Assembly: GCF_963676685.1 (NCBI RefSeq)
Contig: NC_092344.1
Span: 48,382,830-48,446,829, forward strand
Length of the DNA stretch: 64,000 nucleotides
Reading direction: 5' to 3'
DNA from: Mytilus edulis
Taxonomy: Eukaryota > Mollusca > Bivalvia > Mytilida > Mytilidae
Below the pieces are notes generated by a model that was given only the letters and a program-made list of their open reading frames with translations, was not told the DNA's origin and searched no databases. The position numbers and the translations under genes are program-made. Positions 1 to 10,029 of the stretch are shown here, piece by piece. Position 1 is the stretch's first letter; each line of letters begins with the position of its first letter.

Positions 1-133
1 GAACAGTGGCGAATCCAGAAATTTTCATAAGTGTGGGCCCACTGGCTGCTTTAGAGGGGGCTCGCTCCGGTCATGCTTCAGTGAATCCTTATATAATCAA
101 CCAATTTTGTTCTAGAAAGAGGGCCTGGGCCCT
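1..133 (-). repeat. Dispersed repeat, family D (GGATCC-ended), truncated by window edge
   Basis: Reads as the reverse complement of segments at 21257-21417 and 40997-41152. Shared parts are the motif around GTGGCGAATCCAG, the run near ATAATCAACCAA and the TCATGCTTCAGTGAATC stretch. Probably a short non-autonomous element; no coding content seen. Confidence 0.6.
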
Positions 134-606
134 ATATATTCGCATCTGACGAACAAAAAAAGGCAGTCTTCAACAATTGTTGAGTCGAAAACGATTTTCA
201 AGGAGGTTTAATTATAACTAATTGACGATTAGTGAGCTAATGTTTTGGACTTTTTAGCCAATATTTGAATAAATGTTCGAAAAAAACGAAATAACTAAAT
301 GTTTGATTTTTTTTGTCTAAATGATATAGTTGCCGTAGCTATAGTGTCTGATAACATTTTGTGAGGGAATTATATTTTTGCTGTACCAGTGACAGTTCAT
401 TTCAACGCATTTTACGACAATACCACCATAACAGTCAAAACGATTTTTGTAGCTATAGTATATTAAAAGAAATGAGTTCACTGTGTCATATATATTTTTG
501 TGAAACATTTCAAATTTTAAAGGACGTATTTTCTGAATAAAATCAATAACAGTTTAGATTTTTGAAGCCAACACTTTCTATTGACCTAAACTAGCAACGG
601 AACAAT
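134..606. other. Unassigned AT-rich DNA
   Basis: No coding pattern, repeat arm or RNA gene was recognised on either strand. Confidence 0.5.
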
Positions 607-734
607 CCTAGTATCGGCGTTTTGCATTTGCGCCGATCTGCATTTCATTTGCGCCGATTTTTTCTTTCATTTGCGCCGATATTTTTTTTATTTGCGCCGA
701 TTGTTTTACAGGTAAATTACAGGTGAAAAGATAT

Positions 735-1005
735 AAGAAGATGCGGTATGAGTGCCAATGAGACAACTCTCTATCCCAGTCATGTTATAGTTGTTTATTC
801 TTTAGTTTTCTATGTTGTGTTATGTGTTTTATTGTTTTCCTGTTTGTCCTTTTCATTTTTAGCCATGGCGTTGTCAGTTTATTGTCGATTTATGAATTTG
901 ACTGTCACTCTGGAGTCTTTCGTCCCTCTTTCATTTACCATTTATCAACCTCTTCCGAAAGCCAGTTGTACAAATGTTATGAATTGTCAATCATAACATG
1001 TATAT
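735..1005 (+). repeat. Dispersed repeat, family B (GCCATGGCGTTGTCAGTTTA)
   Basis: Matches 43640-43870 closely over the GCCATGGCGTTGTCAGTTTA core and the following CT-rich part. Its first 35 bases resemble the head of family A. Open frames across it are shadows of the repeat. Confidence 0.6.
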
Positions 1006-1330
1006 AACTGTTGTCCTCTGCTCACTACGGGGAGGTGGAAGTAGGGTTTCGAGCAAGATAAATCAATATAAAAGCTATATATTTACATACTTTAAAATCA
1101 AGAAGTAAAAACCTAAGATAAAAGCACTCTGTTAATGCTAAAATAAAGGATTCAAATCCATTAAAACGGAATACATTCAAATTATAAATCTGTTCTATAG
1201 AGTTCGCATTTTAAGATACGTTACGGCCTGGATTTTCTTGATAAAATCTGTAAAAACATACAAGTTGGTGTGCAGATGCTCAGAAATGAGGTGGATAGCG
1301 TTACAGTGTGCATATATATGTACTTAGTCT

Positions 1331-1520
1331 GTAGGCTAAGAATGTAATCAGAAGGAGCGTCATACATATTGTCAAACGTGGAGCAGTCATTGATTTCATT
1401 TGGGGGAAGGAATGATAACCCGAAAAAATGGGATAGCCATTTACCAATGATGCTTAATTTGTCTTTATCCTCTGTGCTCAGCCCATGTAAAAGTATTAAC
1501 TTATCTGTAACTTTCCTGTA
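1331..1520 (-). pseudogene. Relic of transposase C-terminal region (MULE-like)
   Basis: A minus-strand frame open from 1577 to 1221 has a protein-like core encoded by about 1520-1331. It includes a WLSHFFGLSFLPPNEI-type segment, a Cys, and an APSDY segment. From memory this resembles the region after the catalytic domain in invertebrate MULE transposases, where a GLPFLPP-like motif is common. The frame's start codon lies in the 13-mer terminal repeat, so it is not a real gene start. No catalytic DDE residues are present. It is a fragment at best, and the family call is tentative. Confidence 0.4.
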
Positions 1521-1631
1521 AATCCAATTAGGAGAAAAAATAAAATCGGCGCAAATGAAAAAATGAAATCGGCGCAAATGAAAGAATGAATATTTTCAAA
1601 ATCGGCGCAAATGTCATACGCCCCCTAGTAT

Positions 1632-2155
1632 ATCAATACATAAAGGCATATTTTTGGAACTATAGCAAAACTTTTGGTGGACAATTTTTTATTCGTTATA
1701 GCAAAAAAATCATCTTAACATATCTATAATTTTCTCCCTACCCATTTGACCACTATTACATATATCATCTGGACTGGTTATTGTTATTGAATCTTGCACA
1801 ATTTGATAAGATTATAAGTTATAATTATTTGTTTCGTCTACCTCACAAAATCTTGTTATGCACTATAAATTGCGTCTTTGAGTTTAAAGTGTTTGCGTTC
1901 CATCTTGTAATCCCACGCTAGCAATCGTTACAGATTTTGCCATCAATTTAACTATCATCTTTTTAAACATCAAAACAAAATTGAATGGTTGTACAATCGA
2001 ATGTATAATAGTGTCAAGGTGTCTTGAATGAGTTCATATCCTTTAAACAACCTCGTAACATTTGCATACGTTAAAAAACAAATTATAATATGTTTACACA
2101 ATTAACACTACTTGAATAGCAATTTTCTCACCAATACTTGTTTTCATTCTTATTC
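1632..2155. other. Unassigned AT-rich DNA
   Basis: Nothing recognised on either strand. Confidence 0.5.
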
Positions 2156-2159
2156 AAAT

Positions 2160-2476
2160 TGTAGTCAAAGTGTCCCATCTCGTCATCTCACTTATATCTA
2201 TCATACCTTTTTAAATTATCTTTAGCATGTTAAGTTAGTAATACTTATTGTTGATTTCGAAATGTGTTATCGTCTCATAAATCAGAAGCCATAAAAGAAA
2301 ATTTACTAAATTTCGAAGTCATACTGTCCCATCTCTTCATCTCACTCATATCTATAATAACTTTGATATATATTATCTTACATATTGTTGATTTCGAAAT
2401 GTTTTATCGGCATAAGAAATCAGAAGAAGAAACAAAACGAATATTTACTAAATTTCGAAATGACAATAATATATAA
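2160..2476 (+). repeat. Tandem duplication, about 155-bp unit
   Basis: GTCCCATCTCGTCATCTCAC at 2170 recurs with one change at about 2325. Each copy is followed by the ATTGTTGATTTCGAAATG and TTTACTAAATTTCGAA segments. Two diverged units; the 70-residue frame across them (2264-2476) reads the repeat and resembles no protein. Confidence 0.6.
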
Positions 2477-3280
2477 GTAATTATTACACTTCGTCATGAT
2501 CAAAAGTACAATGAACCTCGATAAAAAGTATGATGTTACAATGCAAATTGAATGTGATCTGAAATACATTGTTTAAATGTATTTTGTTTTAAAAATGGGT
2601 TTTATTGTTATCCTGTTTTGAGATTTCAACTAATGGCCCATTTTTTTAACGACATGATTATATGATGTTATCCTGCAATTGGGTGTCATACAGTACTTCA
2701 TATATACAGATACAGCCCTACAGATATCGCTATGCTGTATCTATATAGATATCGCTCTAAAGCTACGACCATTGCCGGGACTATGTTTGTGTATTGCTTT
2801 TGACGAGTATGAACCTGCGTGACCTCAGAATGTGTATTGCAGTCGCATTCCAATGACGTATTGTTTGACCTAATGCTAATTCACGACTTTTTTATACGTT
2901 CTGTTTGTTTTCAAACATTTCTTTAGAGAAATAAGAATGAAGCTAATTTTCTGATAACAGACAAACATGAAATGCAGTATTTTCTACGACGACAATCATC
3001 GATTTCAAAACTTGAATGTTTACAGGTGTAACAAAATTAACCATGTTAATTTCAGCATGCATGTTAAGTGAATGTCAAGTTCAGTTCAAAATTTCGAAGC
3101 GTAGGACAACTCGTACACATTGTTTCAAATTGGGCAATGTTTTATTAAATATATTTGTTTTTACTGTTGAAATTAGTTGTTATGTTAAAAAAGAAAATTA
3201 TTTACCATGAGCGATGTATCATTGATGACTATTCGAAAATTTTTTTGCGAACCCGTCTTCAGCTGAATGTGTGATTTTAA
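2477..3280. other. Unassigned DNA
   Basis: No gene seen. Around 2700-2760 a short AGATATCGCT motif occurs twice; otherwise nothing recognised. Confidence 0.45.
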
Positions 3281-3283
3281 TAT

Positions 3284-3573
3284 TATTGTATAGCAATATA
3301 ATATTTCCCACAGAACGTAACCAAAAGTTAGCGTGCAATAAATTCTAATATTGCACTAGTGCAATAAATCTTCAAAATTCATGACGTCATCAACGTTTAA
3401 ATCTGAGTTTAAACCAATTTTTACTTTCAAATATTATATTGCTATACAATAAAAGGGTTATTGCATGAATATTGGGGAATATTGTCCCTCGTAGAACATA
3501 TATTGCACTCGCAAGCTCGTGCAATATAAAATTCTACTCGGGACAATATTCCCCAATATTCATGCAATAACCC
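3284..3573. repeat. Nested palindromes (foldback element)
   Basis: Two inverted-repeat pairs lie side by side. A perfect 23-bp pair sits at 3284-3306 and 3429-3451. A perfect 34-bp pair sits at 3455-3488 and 3540-3573. Inside the second is a smaller hairpin (ATATTGCAC near 3508). TGACGTCA, a perfect CRE-type octamer, lies at 3382-3389 inside the first pair. No coding content. Likely a MITE or foldback. Confidence 0.8.
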
Positions 3574-3704
3574 TATATTACTACATGTACGCGTGCATCA
3601 AGGGATTTTAAATCGAAATATAATGCAACAAGTTTTAGTTTTCTAAAAAGATATGGACTGCTTCACTCTACACTAATTTAAGGTTATATATACATGTACA
3701 TGTA

Positions 3705-4392
3705 CATGTATGTGCATGTGATTGTTAAATGAGTATTGGAGACGTGGTATTTTTATATATTGAATGATATAAAATGAATATATTTTAAGAGTGTGCGTTT
3801 ATACACCCATGCTTTTAGAAAAATTAAATTTCTTGTGTTAAAAAATTGAAACAATTATAAATTTAGACACTTTTGAGGTGTACCTTTCTGGAGGTGTGTC
3901 TGTGTTGTCAGAAGTTATAAAATACAGATAATGCATTTTTGTAAACATTGTATAGGAACATTGTTTAGAAAAGCAAATCGTGCAAATTGCAGAGTAAGAA
4001 GCAAATTTAAACACGTATTAATAATTTGATATTTCAATATTGAATTTATCTGTGAAATGCATGCATAATAAAACGAACATGAATTAATTACAGTTGATCG
4101 GAACTGAAATACACATAGTTAATTTTCCGGCATTTGATGTCTTATCCTGGACGAGAAAAGTCTGTAATTCTTTATTTCAATTAAGCCAATAGCTGTTGCT
4201 GTATCTCATCCTCATTATAATGCAACCAATCAGAATCTATAATACGTGATAAGTAATTTATTCAAGATGGCGTGTATTTCGACTGAAACTAATAGCTCCG
4301 CACCGTGATGTGAAACAATAAATGTGAGTTTTTGTGTCTTTCAAAGAACAAACAAATATACAGAATTAATTGAAGGATAAAGACAATAACTG
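3705..4392 (+). repeat. Block X, copy A
   Basis: Highly similar to 12752-13431 over its whole length. It holds CAACCAATCAGA (CCAAT box), then CAAGATGGCG about 30 bases on (YY1-like), a 13-codon frame starting inside that motif, and a GTGAGT donor-like site. It is followed by block Y here, whereas copy B is preceded by Y. Confidence 0.75.
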
Positions 4393-4441
4393 TTTAGACA
4401 ACTAAGTGTTAGTTTTTTTTTATAAAGCTACGGATACACTG

Positions 4442-4870
4442 CTACTTTTGTACTATGTCTGTACTAAAAATAAGTAGTACTGGAAATTTACTTTTAATAA
4501 TATTTAGTGCTATTTCATTACTTTAGATATATTGTAAAATTTAGGGACCTGTGATTTACAGTACTTGATTTGTACAACATATTTCTGGTACAGAAATAAA
4601 TAAATACCAAAAGCGATCACTATATTCCATGTTTGAACATCATAACTAAAAGACATTTGAAATAGACAAACTTTAAACATGCTGAAAATGTAACGATGTA
4701 ACCAAAATTTGTAGTACTTAAATTTCAAGTACAAACCAAGTACTGTAAAATACAAGTAACTACATATTACAATAATTTTAAAGAAACAAAATAGACTAGT
4801 GCTTAATATTAAAAGTAGATTTCCAGTACTACAGATGTTGGGTACAGAAATAGTACCTATGCAAAAGTAG
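4442..4870. repeat. Block Y, copy A (TIR-bounded element)
   Basis: Ends are CTACTTTTG and CAAAAGTAG. Longer subterminal inverted matches surround GTAGTACTGGAAAT and its complement near 4820. A second copy is at 12314-12741. Minus-strand open frames here are repeat shadows. Confidence 0.7.
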
Positions 4871-4875
4871 CTGTG

Positions 4876-5104
4876 TATATAAATGATTCTTTTATTAGTT
4901 GTTAATGGCTTTGAACTCGCTGTCAGTAACTGCAAGTACCATCAGATATTTACTTCGTGTATTTTTGTTGTTAAGATGTACAAGTACCCTGCCACGTCCA
5001 CCATGTGTTTTGAATAGACGTATTTCAATTTGTATTCATCTGGTGAGTTAAGCATTTTTCGACTGTTTTTTTTTTAAGTTCGTTCTTTTGTTGAAATGTA
5101 ACAC
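4876..5104. other. Unassigned AT-rich DNA
   Basis: Nothing recognised. Confidence 0.45.
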
Positions 5105-5450
5105 CACTGTCACATGTTAGGGGGAGGATTGGTATCCAGTCATCCAGTCACATTATGTATGTATGTGCCCGTCCCAAGTCTGTAGCCGGTAATTCAGTGG
5201 TTGTCGTTTGTTGCTGTGTTACAGATTTGTTTTTCGTTCATTTTTTTGGCATATTGATTAGGCCGTTAGTTTTTTCGATTGAAATGTTTTACATTTGTCA
5301 TCTATGGGCCTTTTATAACTGACAATGCGGTGTGGGTTTTGCTCATTTTTGAAGGCCTTTCGATGACCTATTGTTTTTTAATTTCTGTGTCATTTTGTCT
5401 CTTGTGAAGAGTTGTATCATTAGCAATCACATCATATCTTCTTTTTATAA
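5105..5450 (-). repeat. Dispersed repeat, family A (full-length-like copy)
   Basis: Reverse orientation of the family whose head reads GATGTGGTATGATTGCCAAT. Recognisable parts are the tail near CCCGTCCCAAG, the AGGCCGTTAG and GGGCCTTTTATAACTGAC segments, and the head near 5440. It is the commonest repeat in this window. Confidence 0.75.
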
Positions 5451-5589
5451 CTAATTGGTATGTGCACGTTAGAAGTACGTTTCTTCTACAAAAAACATAT
5501 CAAAATAATCAGTGACGCTCGAATAAAAAAGAAATTAAACTCCATAATGTACAAGGAAATCTGTAGTAAACACATTTTTAATGCAAAAA

Positions 5590-5765
5590 AAAAAAAATAA
5601 AAAAAAAATACTGAACTCAAACGAAAATTCAAATAGGAAAATCTCTCACTAAATGGCAAAACCAAAAGTCCAAACACATCAAACGAATGGACAACAATTG
5701 TCATGTTCCGGACTTGGTACAGGAATACCATTAGAAAATAGAGGATTACACCTGGTTTAAAGCTT
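5590..5765 (+). repeat. Dispersed repeat, family C fragment
   Basis: Shares CAAACACATCAAACGAAT and the GACTTGGTACAGG segment with 34040-34500 and 28980-29330. Confidence 0.65.
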
Positions 5766-5978
5766 ATAGGCCCCTTTTGACAAGTACTTTATTTCAAGAT
5801 GAAAAGTGTTGGTATATGTCAAGTGCTAAATCATCCAGCGTCTTTGAAGTTCACATTTAACAGAAATAAAAAAAATGATAATTTAAATTCTCTCGAAATA
5901 ACATTTAGATATGCGATAAACAACTACTGACCAAGGTTTCCAACTTCAGACAAGCACATGTATATGTTAAGAGTGTGT

Positions 5979-6015
5979 GTGTGGGGGGGGGGGGGGGGGG
6001 GAGGAGGAGGAGGGG
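5979..6015 (+). repeat. GT run followed by a G tract
   Basis: A GT dinucleotide run leads into about 19 consecutive G, then GAG and GGA repeats. Able to form G-quadruplex on the + strand; a simple-sequence feature. Confidence 0.85.
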
Positions 6016-6186
6016 GCGGAGCTTCATAAGTTTTCACCGTAATTTAATACCTTAACAAAAGAATAGTTTTTAATTTCACTATCTATTTCCGTTCTTACTT
6101 ATCTGGTGTTTAAAGGTCACACAATCCGGGTCACAGTGAGCCAACATTTCTACATTTGTGCATCTTTTAAAAAAATAAGAAACTAA

Positions 6187-6845
6187 AGGTTCCTAATAAA
6201 AGGTCTCCAATAAAAGGTTCCTAATAAAAGGTTCCTAATTAAATGTCCCTAATAAAAGGTCCCTCATAAAAGGTGCCTAATAAAAGGTTCATAATAAAAG
6301 AATCATAATAAAAGGTCCGTAATAAAAGGTTCATAATAAAAGGTTCCTAATAAAAGGTTTCTAATAAAAGGTTCCTAATAAAATGTTCATAATAAAAGGT
6401 TCCTGATAAAAGGTTCCTAATAAAAGGTCCCTAATAAAAATTCTTGATAAAAAAGGTCCATAATAAAAGGTTCCTAGTAAAAGACCCCTAATAAAAGGTC
6501 CCTAATAAAATGTTCCTAATAAAAGGTCCATAATAAAATGTTTCTAATAAACGATTCATAATAAGAGGTTCCTAATAAAAGGTCCCTGATAAAAGGTCCC
6601 TAATAAAAGTTTCCTAATAAAAGGTTCCTAATAAAAAGTTCCTTATAAAAGGTCCCTAATAAAAGCTTCCTAATAAAAAGTTCCTTATAAAAGGTCCCTA
6701 ATAAAAGGTTCCTTATAAAAGGTCCCTAATAAAAGGTTCCTAATAAAAGGTCCCTAATAAAAGGTTCCTTACAGAAGGTCCCTAAAAAAAGGTCCCTAAT
6801 AAAAGGTTCCTACTAAAAGGTTCATAATCAAAGGTTCCTAAGTAA
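6187..6845 (+). repeat. 14-bp minisatellite (TAATAAAAGGTTCC), about 45 units
   Basis: Head-to-tail units of 14 bp, mostly TAATAAAAGGTTCC or TAATAAAAGGTCCC with scattered substitutions. Nearly every unit contains AATAAA, the poly(A)-signal hexamer, on the + strand. One more isolated unit sits near 6978. The array ends about 350 bp upstream of the TATA box of the Cys-rich gene. Confidence 0.9.
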
Positions 6846-7191
6846 AGGTAATTTACACGGGTTCGTAATGTAGAACATATTTATTATAAGTATAATTATG
6901 TATTTTCATTGCATAATCCTCCTATCATGAATGTATCAATCAGACCGGTTACTTAAATGTCTCTACCGTACGTCTCTAATAAAAGGTACTTTAAAAGTTT
7001 ACTTTCTTGTCCATACAATGTATATAAAGAAGGGATGGGCCAGGACTTTAATCCCAGCCAATCTTTACATAATATAAAAATAACAATGGTAACTTAATTG
7101 CTTTAGATATCATCGGGCGGTCGCTTCATTTTCTAACAAAGCCTTTGGTATTTTGTAATATGTAAATTCGATGGTTGTCATGCGAGTCTGG

Positions 7192-7200
7192 TATATAAAA
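7192..7200 (+). promoter_or_regulatory. TATA box of the Cys-rich secreted protein gene
   Basis: TATATAAAA lies 25-35 bases before a short segment that ends in a strong splice donor (GGTAAGT at 7271-7277). This is the spacing expected of a TATA-driven start at about 7222-7230. Inferred from sequence only. Confidence 0.6.
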
Positions 7201-7224
7201 GGAAATGATCATTCCACAAGACCA

Positions 7225-7271
7225 GAGACCGACAATTAGACAGCCACTGATCACCGTACATATTCTAACCG
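7225..7271 (+). other. Predicted non-coding first exon (5' UTR) of the Cys-rich gene
   Basis: The start is approximate, placed about 30 bp after the TATA box. The 3' end is set by the donor G|GTAAGT. It contains no ATG in a useful frame. It should splice to 8495, where TTTATTTTCAG precedes the coding exon by 12 bases. Confidence 0.55.
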
Positions 7272-8494
7272 GTAAGTAACTCAGATTTTAATGTTCACTC
7301 TGTTATCACCTGCATGAGTGTTTTAATTATCAGGATTATATTTTTCTACAAGAATCTTTATAAATAGTAAAATACTTTTAAAAAGGATATTCTGTGTAGA
7401 GGTTTTTGGGACTTTTTTTTGTTTTTTGGTTTAGGTTAAATCAATATTTTGAGAGATATTTTGATGCTAAAAAATCGTATTAAAAAAACAAATTTAAACT
7501 TTTAAATTAAATCAAATCAAATATCGAAAATATCATAAAGAAGACAATATGGTAACTTTACAATGATGAAATACGTCGTTTGTTTATGTGTTACACATTT
7601 ATTTTTCGTTCATTTTTTTTTTATATAAATAAGGCCGTTGGTTTTCTCGTTTGAATTGTTTTACATTCAGTTGTCATTTCGGGGCCTTTAATAACTGACT
7701 ATGCGGTATGGGCTTTGCTCATTGTTGAAGGCCATACGGTGACCTATTGTTGTTAATTTCTGTGTCATTTTGGTCTCGTGTGGAGAGTTGTCTCATTGGC
7801 AATTATACCACATCTTCTTTTTTATAAATTAGAAAGAAATCTAGTCTTCCGTCAAAATTTTTATCACCTTAGAAAATTTTAAAAAGATTTCAGTTTGATT
7901 TTTTTTTTATCTCAATACTGAAAAAGTTACGAATGCCCATTATTAAATACACACACATCATATATTAATTTATTAATTACAAACTAAACATGTTTAAATG
8001 TACCGTTTAATTTTGCAATAAAACAAAAATATACAAGTTAAAATCTAGAACGTTACGGAAATGCCGCCCATTATTATGGGGAATGTATCGTAAAGACAAC
8101 AACAAAGCAAAAAAGTCGCGCACCCGGATCTGAGGAGGACGTTCGCTTGTCCCTTAAAGTGTCATTTGTTTTTTCCCACTAATTAAAAAAAAAGTAAACT
8201 ATTAACCATACAAATAACTTTTTATAAAGCAAAGCATTTTATCTCATATCCTATGGTACTGCAATGAAAACTTTCCGTATGCCATGATACTTGCATAAAA
8301 TGTTATCTCATATAAACTATGATACTGCTTAATGAATGACAGATGCTCTCGTGTCCCTGGTCTATGCATGTTTCACAACAACAAAAATGAAAACTCAAAA
8401 CAGATACTAGTGATTTAAGATTAAAAGTATATTTTTGTTTTTATTAAAGCTTACTTAAACGAATAAATTCCATTCTTTTTATGTTTATTTTCAG
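7272..8494 (+). other. Predicted intron of the Cys-rich gene
   Basis: GTAAGT at the 5' end and a pyrimidine-rich tract ending TCAG at 8491-8494. It contains a family A repeat (7590-7835) and a worn fragment resembling the reverse-transcriptase element tail (about 8075-8165); the rest is unassigned. Confidence 0.55.
7590..7835 (-). repeat. Dispersed repeat, family A
   Basis: Clear reverse-orientation copy with GGCCGTTGGTTTTCTCGTTT, TGACTATGCGGTATGGGC and the head at GGCAATTATACCACATCTTC. Lies in the intron of the Cys-rich gene. Confidence 0.8.
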
Positions 8495-8506
8495 AGAATA
8501 ACAAAC

Positions 8507-9211
8507 ATGAAAATTATAATTTTCATCGTGATCGCCATGATCGGCGCATATGAAGCGAAAATGTTTCATTTGAAAAGGGGAGGACCCGACAGGGAAAAGG
8601 ATATCCAAGATGCTATAAAGAGTGTCAAAGATGGGTTCGGCCAGGACAAGGAAGCGGAAATCCGTGAGTGTATGTCCAAGGAAGACAACTGTGAATCTGT
8701 CGGATGTTTCTATTACATTGTCTCGGGTCTTACCGATGATGAAGAGTACCACCAAATGGTTGTAGAATGGGCCCTTGGACTACGTAAGATGTGCTGGACC
8801 GATATCTGCGAAACATGTGGTTGGTGTGAAAGTGAAGGTGAAGGTGAAGATCGTCGAAGGTCAAACAAAGACAATGCCGTCAGCGACGCTGTTCAAGATA
8901 TCCAGAATAACTTTGGAGTGGATAAAGAAGAAGAGGTCCGCGCATGTCTAGACAAACCAAGTTGCGAATCAGTTGCTTGCTTTTACATGCTGGCCAAAGA
9001 ACTTACCGACAAAGAAGATTATCATTTTAAGGTTGGAAGCTGGGCACTGAAAGTTAATAAATTGTGCATGGAAGATGTCTGTGAGGAATGCGGATGGTGC
9101 AAAGAGGAGCGCAAACGATCTTTCCCATCAGTCAAAAAGTCTCCTGCTAAACAAATTTCAAGCCTTAGTGTCTCCGCAAAGAAACGCTTCTTGTCACATT
9201 TGAAATTTTAA
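8507..9211 (+). CDS. Secreted two-domain cysteine-rich protein, 234 aa, family unknown
   Basis: Residues 1-17 form a signal peptide (short basic start, hydrophobic core, AYEA). KR at 23-24 precedes GG. Two homologous domains follow, about 33-107 and 126-198. Each has seven Cys spaced C-x5/6-C-x4-C-x28-C-x4-C-x2-C-x2-C: residues 55, 62, 67, 96, 101, 104, 107 and 147, 153, 158, 187, 192, 195, 198. Both end in CGWC and share CES-V/A-CFY and the WAL segment. Tribasic sites RRR (116-118) and RKR (202-204), each followed by Ser, end the domains. The last 30 residues are Lys/Ser-rich and basic. The ATG is the first after the predicted acceptor. I do not recognise the family. An internal duplication clearly made it; secretion is well supported, and proteolytic maturation is inferred from the basic sites. 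Confidence 0.85.
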   Translation: MKIIIFIVIAMIGAYEAKMFHLKRGGPDREKDIQDAIKSVKDGFGQDKEAEIRECMSKEDNCESVGCFYYIVSGLTDDEEYHQMVVEWALGLRKMCWTDICETCGWCESEGEGEDRRRSNKDNAVSDAVQDIQNNFGVDKEEEVRACLDKPSCESVACFYMLAKELTDKEDYHFKVGSWALKVNKLCMEDVCEECGWCKEERKRSFPSVKKSPAKQISSLSVSAKKRFLSHLKF

Positions 9212-9339
9212 AAATACATTGAGCAGACCAATTGAAAGGACATTTAATGAACTGGACAGTCTTTTAAAGTCAACAAAATTTTCTTTTTTTCAAAATTGAT
9301 AAGAACGTTTTTCGTGAATTGTAAAAATATAAATGTTTC

Positions 9340-9345
9340 AATAAA
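9340..9345 (+). promoter_or_regulatory. Poly(A) signal of the Cys-rich gene
   Basis: AATAAA, 129 bases after the stop codon, followed by a T-rich stretch. The cleavage site is likely 15-25 bases on. Confidence 0.6.
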
Positions 9346-10028
9346 CATAATTTTTATATGCATATATATTGTGCCTGGTTTTTCAAGCAACAACAAAAAG
9401 ATGATCTTTGACTACTTCGTGTGGTAATCAGAATCTTATCAGATTAAAGCGTATCGTCCCCCTTCACAATTTACAGCCTTGTTGAATAATTTCGTATTGT
9501 GTTCTTATATTTACGATCAATTTTGCCTGAGGCAGTTGGCTTAATCATATTAGAATTCAAACAATCTTATATAAGTCTAAATCGACTTCTATATAATGCA
9601 AAATATGAGATATATAAAGGTCTTGACGTTTGTTTACTTTCCTTATTAATAAGAAAACTTTGTTGTGGTCTAGTAACCCCTCAACTCCATATATCAGACA
9701 GAAAGCCCTTGTTTAGAAAACTTTTGACATTTTTTTCTTGGATTTTATCAAAAGGGAATTGCTTAAAATTTGGTCTGCAGTTTCAAAATCTTGAGTGTTC
9801 CAAGTAAGCAATTTTTCATTTCCCATGTATACACTTCCTGTTTCCCAACAATTTGAAATTCTACAACACTAATTGCACTATAAAGATATTTGTCGAAGTT
9901 TGATTGGCTCCTATTGAAGGAAATGATTTGATATTTGGTATGCAACTTGAAACACTCATTGTACAAGTAAAATTTTCGTCACATTTGTTTTACTTAAATG
10001 AAAGGGAATGATAATCTCTGTATACATT
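9346..10028. other. Unassigned AT-rich DNA
   Basis: The open frames here (up to 102 residues) show no recognisable domain, signal peptide or splice logic. Nothing else seen. Confidence 0.4.
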
Positions 10029-10029
10029 A

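Larger units (their letters stand above)
607..1631. mobile_element. Mutator-like (MULE) deletion derivative with subterminal tandem repeats
   Basis: The 8-bp direct repeat CCTAGTAT at 607-614 and 1624-1631 looks like a target-site duplication. Just inside are imperfect terminal inverted repeats of about 23 bp (615-637 and 1601-1623, four mismatches). The left end carries the 12-13-mer CATTTGCGCCGAT four times (625-637, 646-658, 668-680, 690-701). The right end carries its reverse complement three times (1545-1557, 1568-1580, 1601-1613). Subterminal arrays of this kind are typical of transposase binding sites. A relic resembling a MULE transposase C-terminus lies inside (1331-1520), and a family B repeat (735-1005) is nested within. 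An 8-bp duplication also fits hAT elements, so the superfamily rests on the weak protein match. Confidence 0.6.

Noticed and set aside
4510..4935. 141-residue minus-strand frame rich in hydrophobic residues
   Set aside because: It lies wholly in block Y, and the copy at 12.3-12.7 kb does not keep it open.
6187..6845. CRISPR-like array
   Set aside because: Units are 14 bp and contiguous with no unique spacers; it is a minisatellite.
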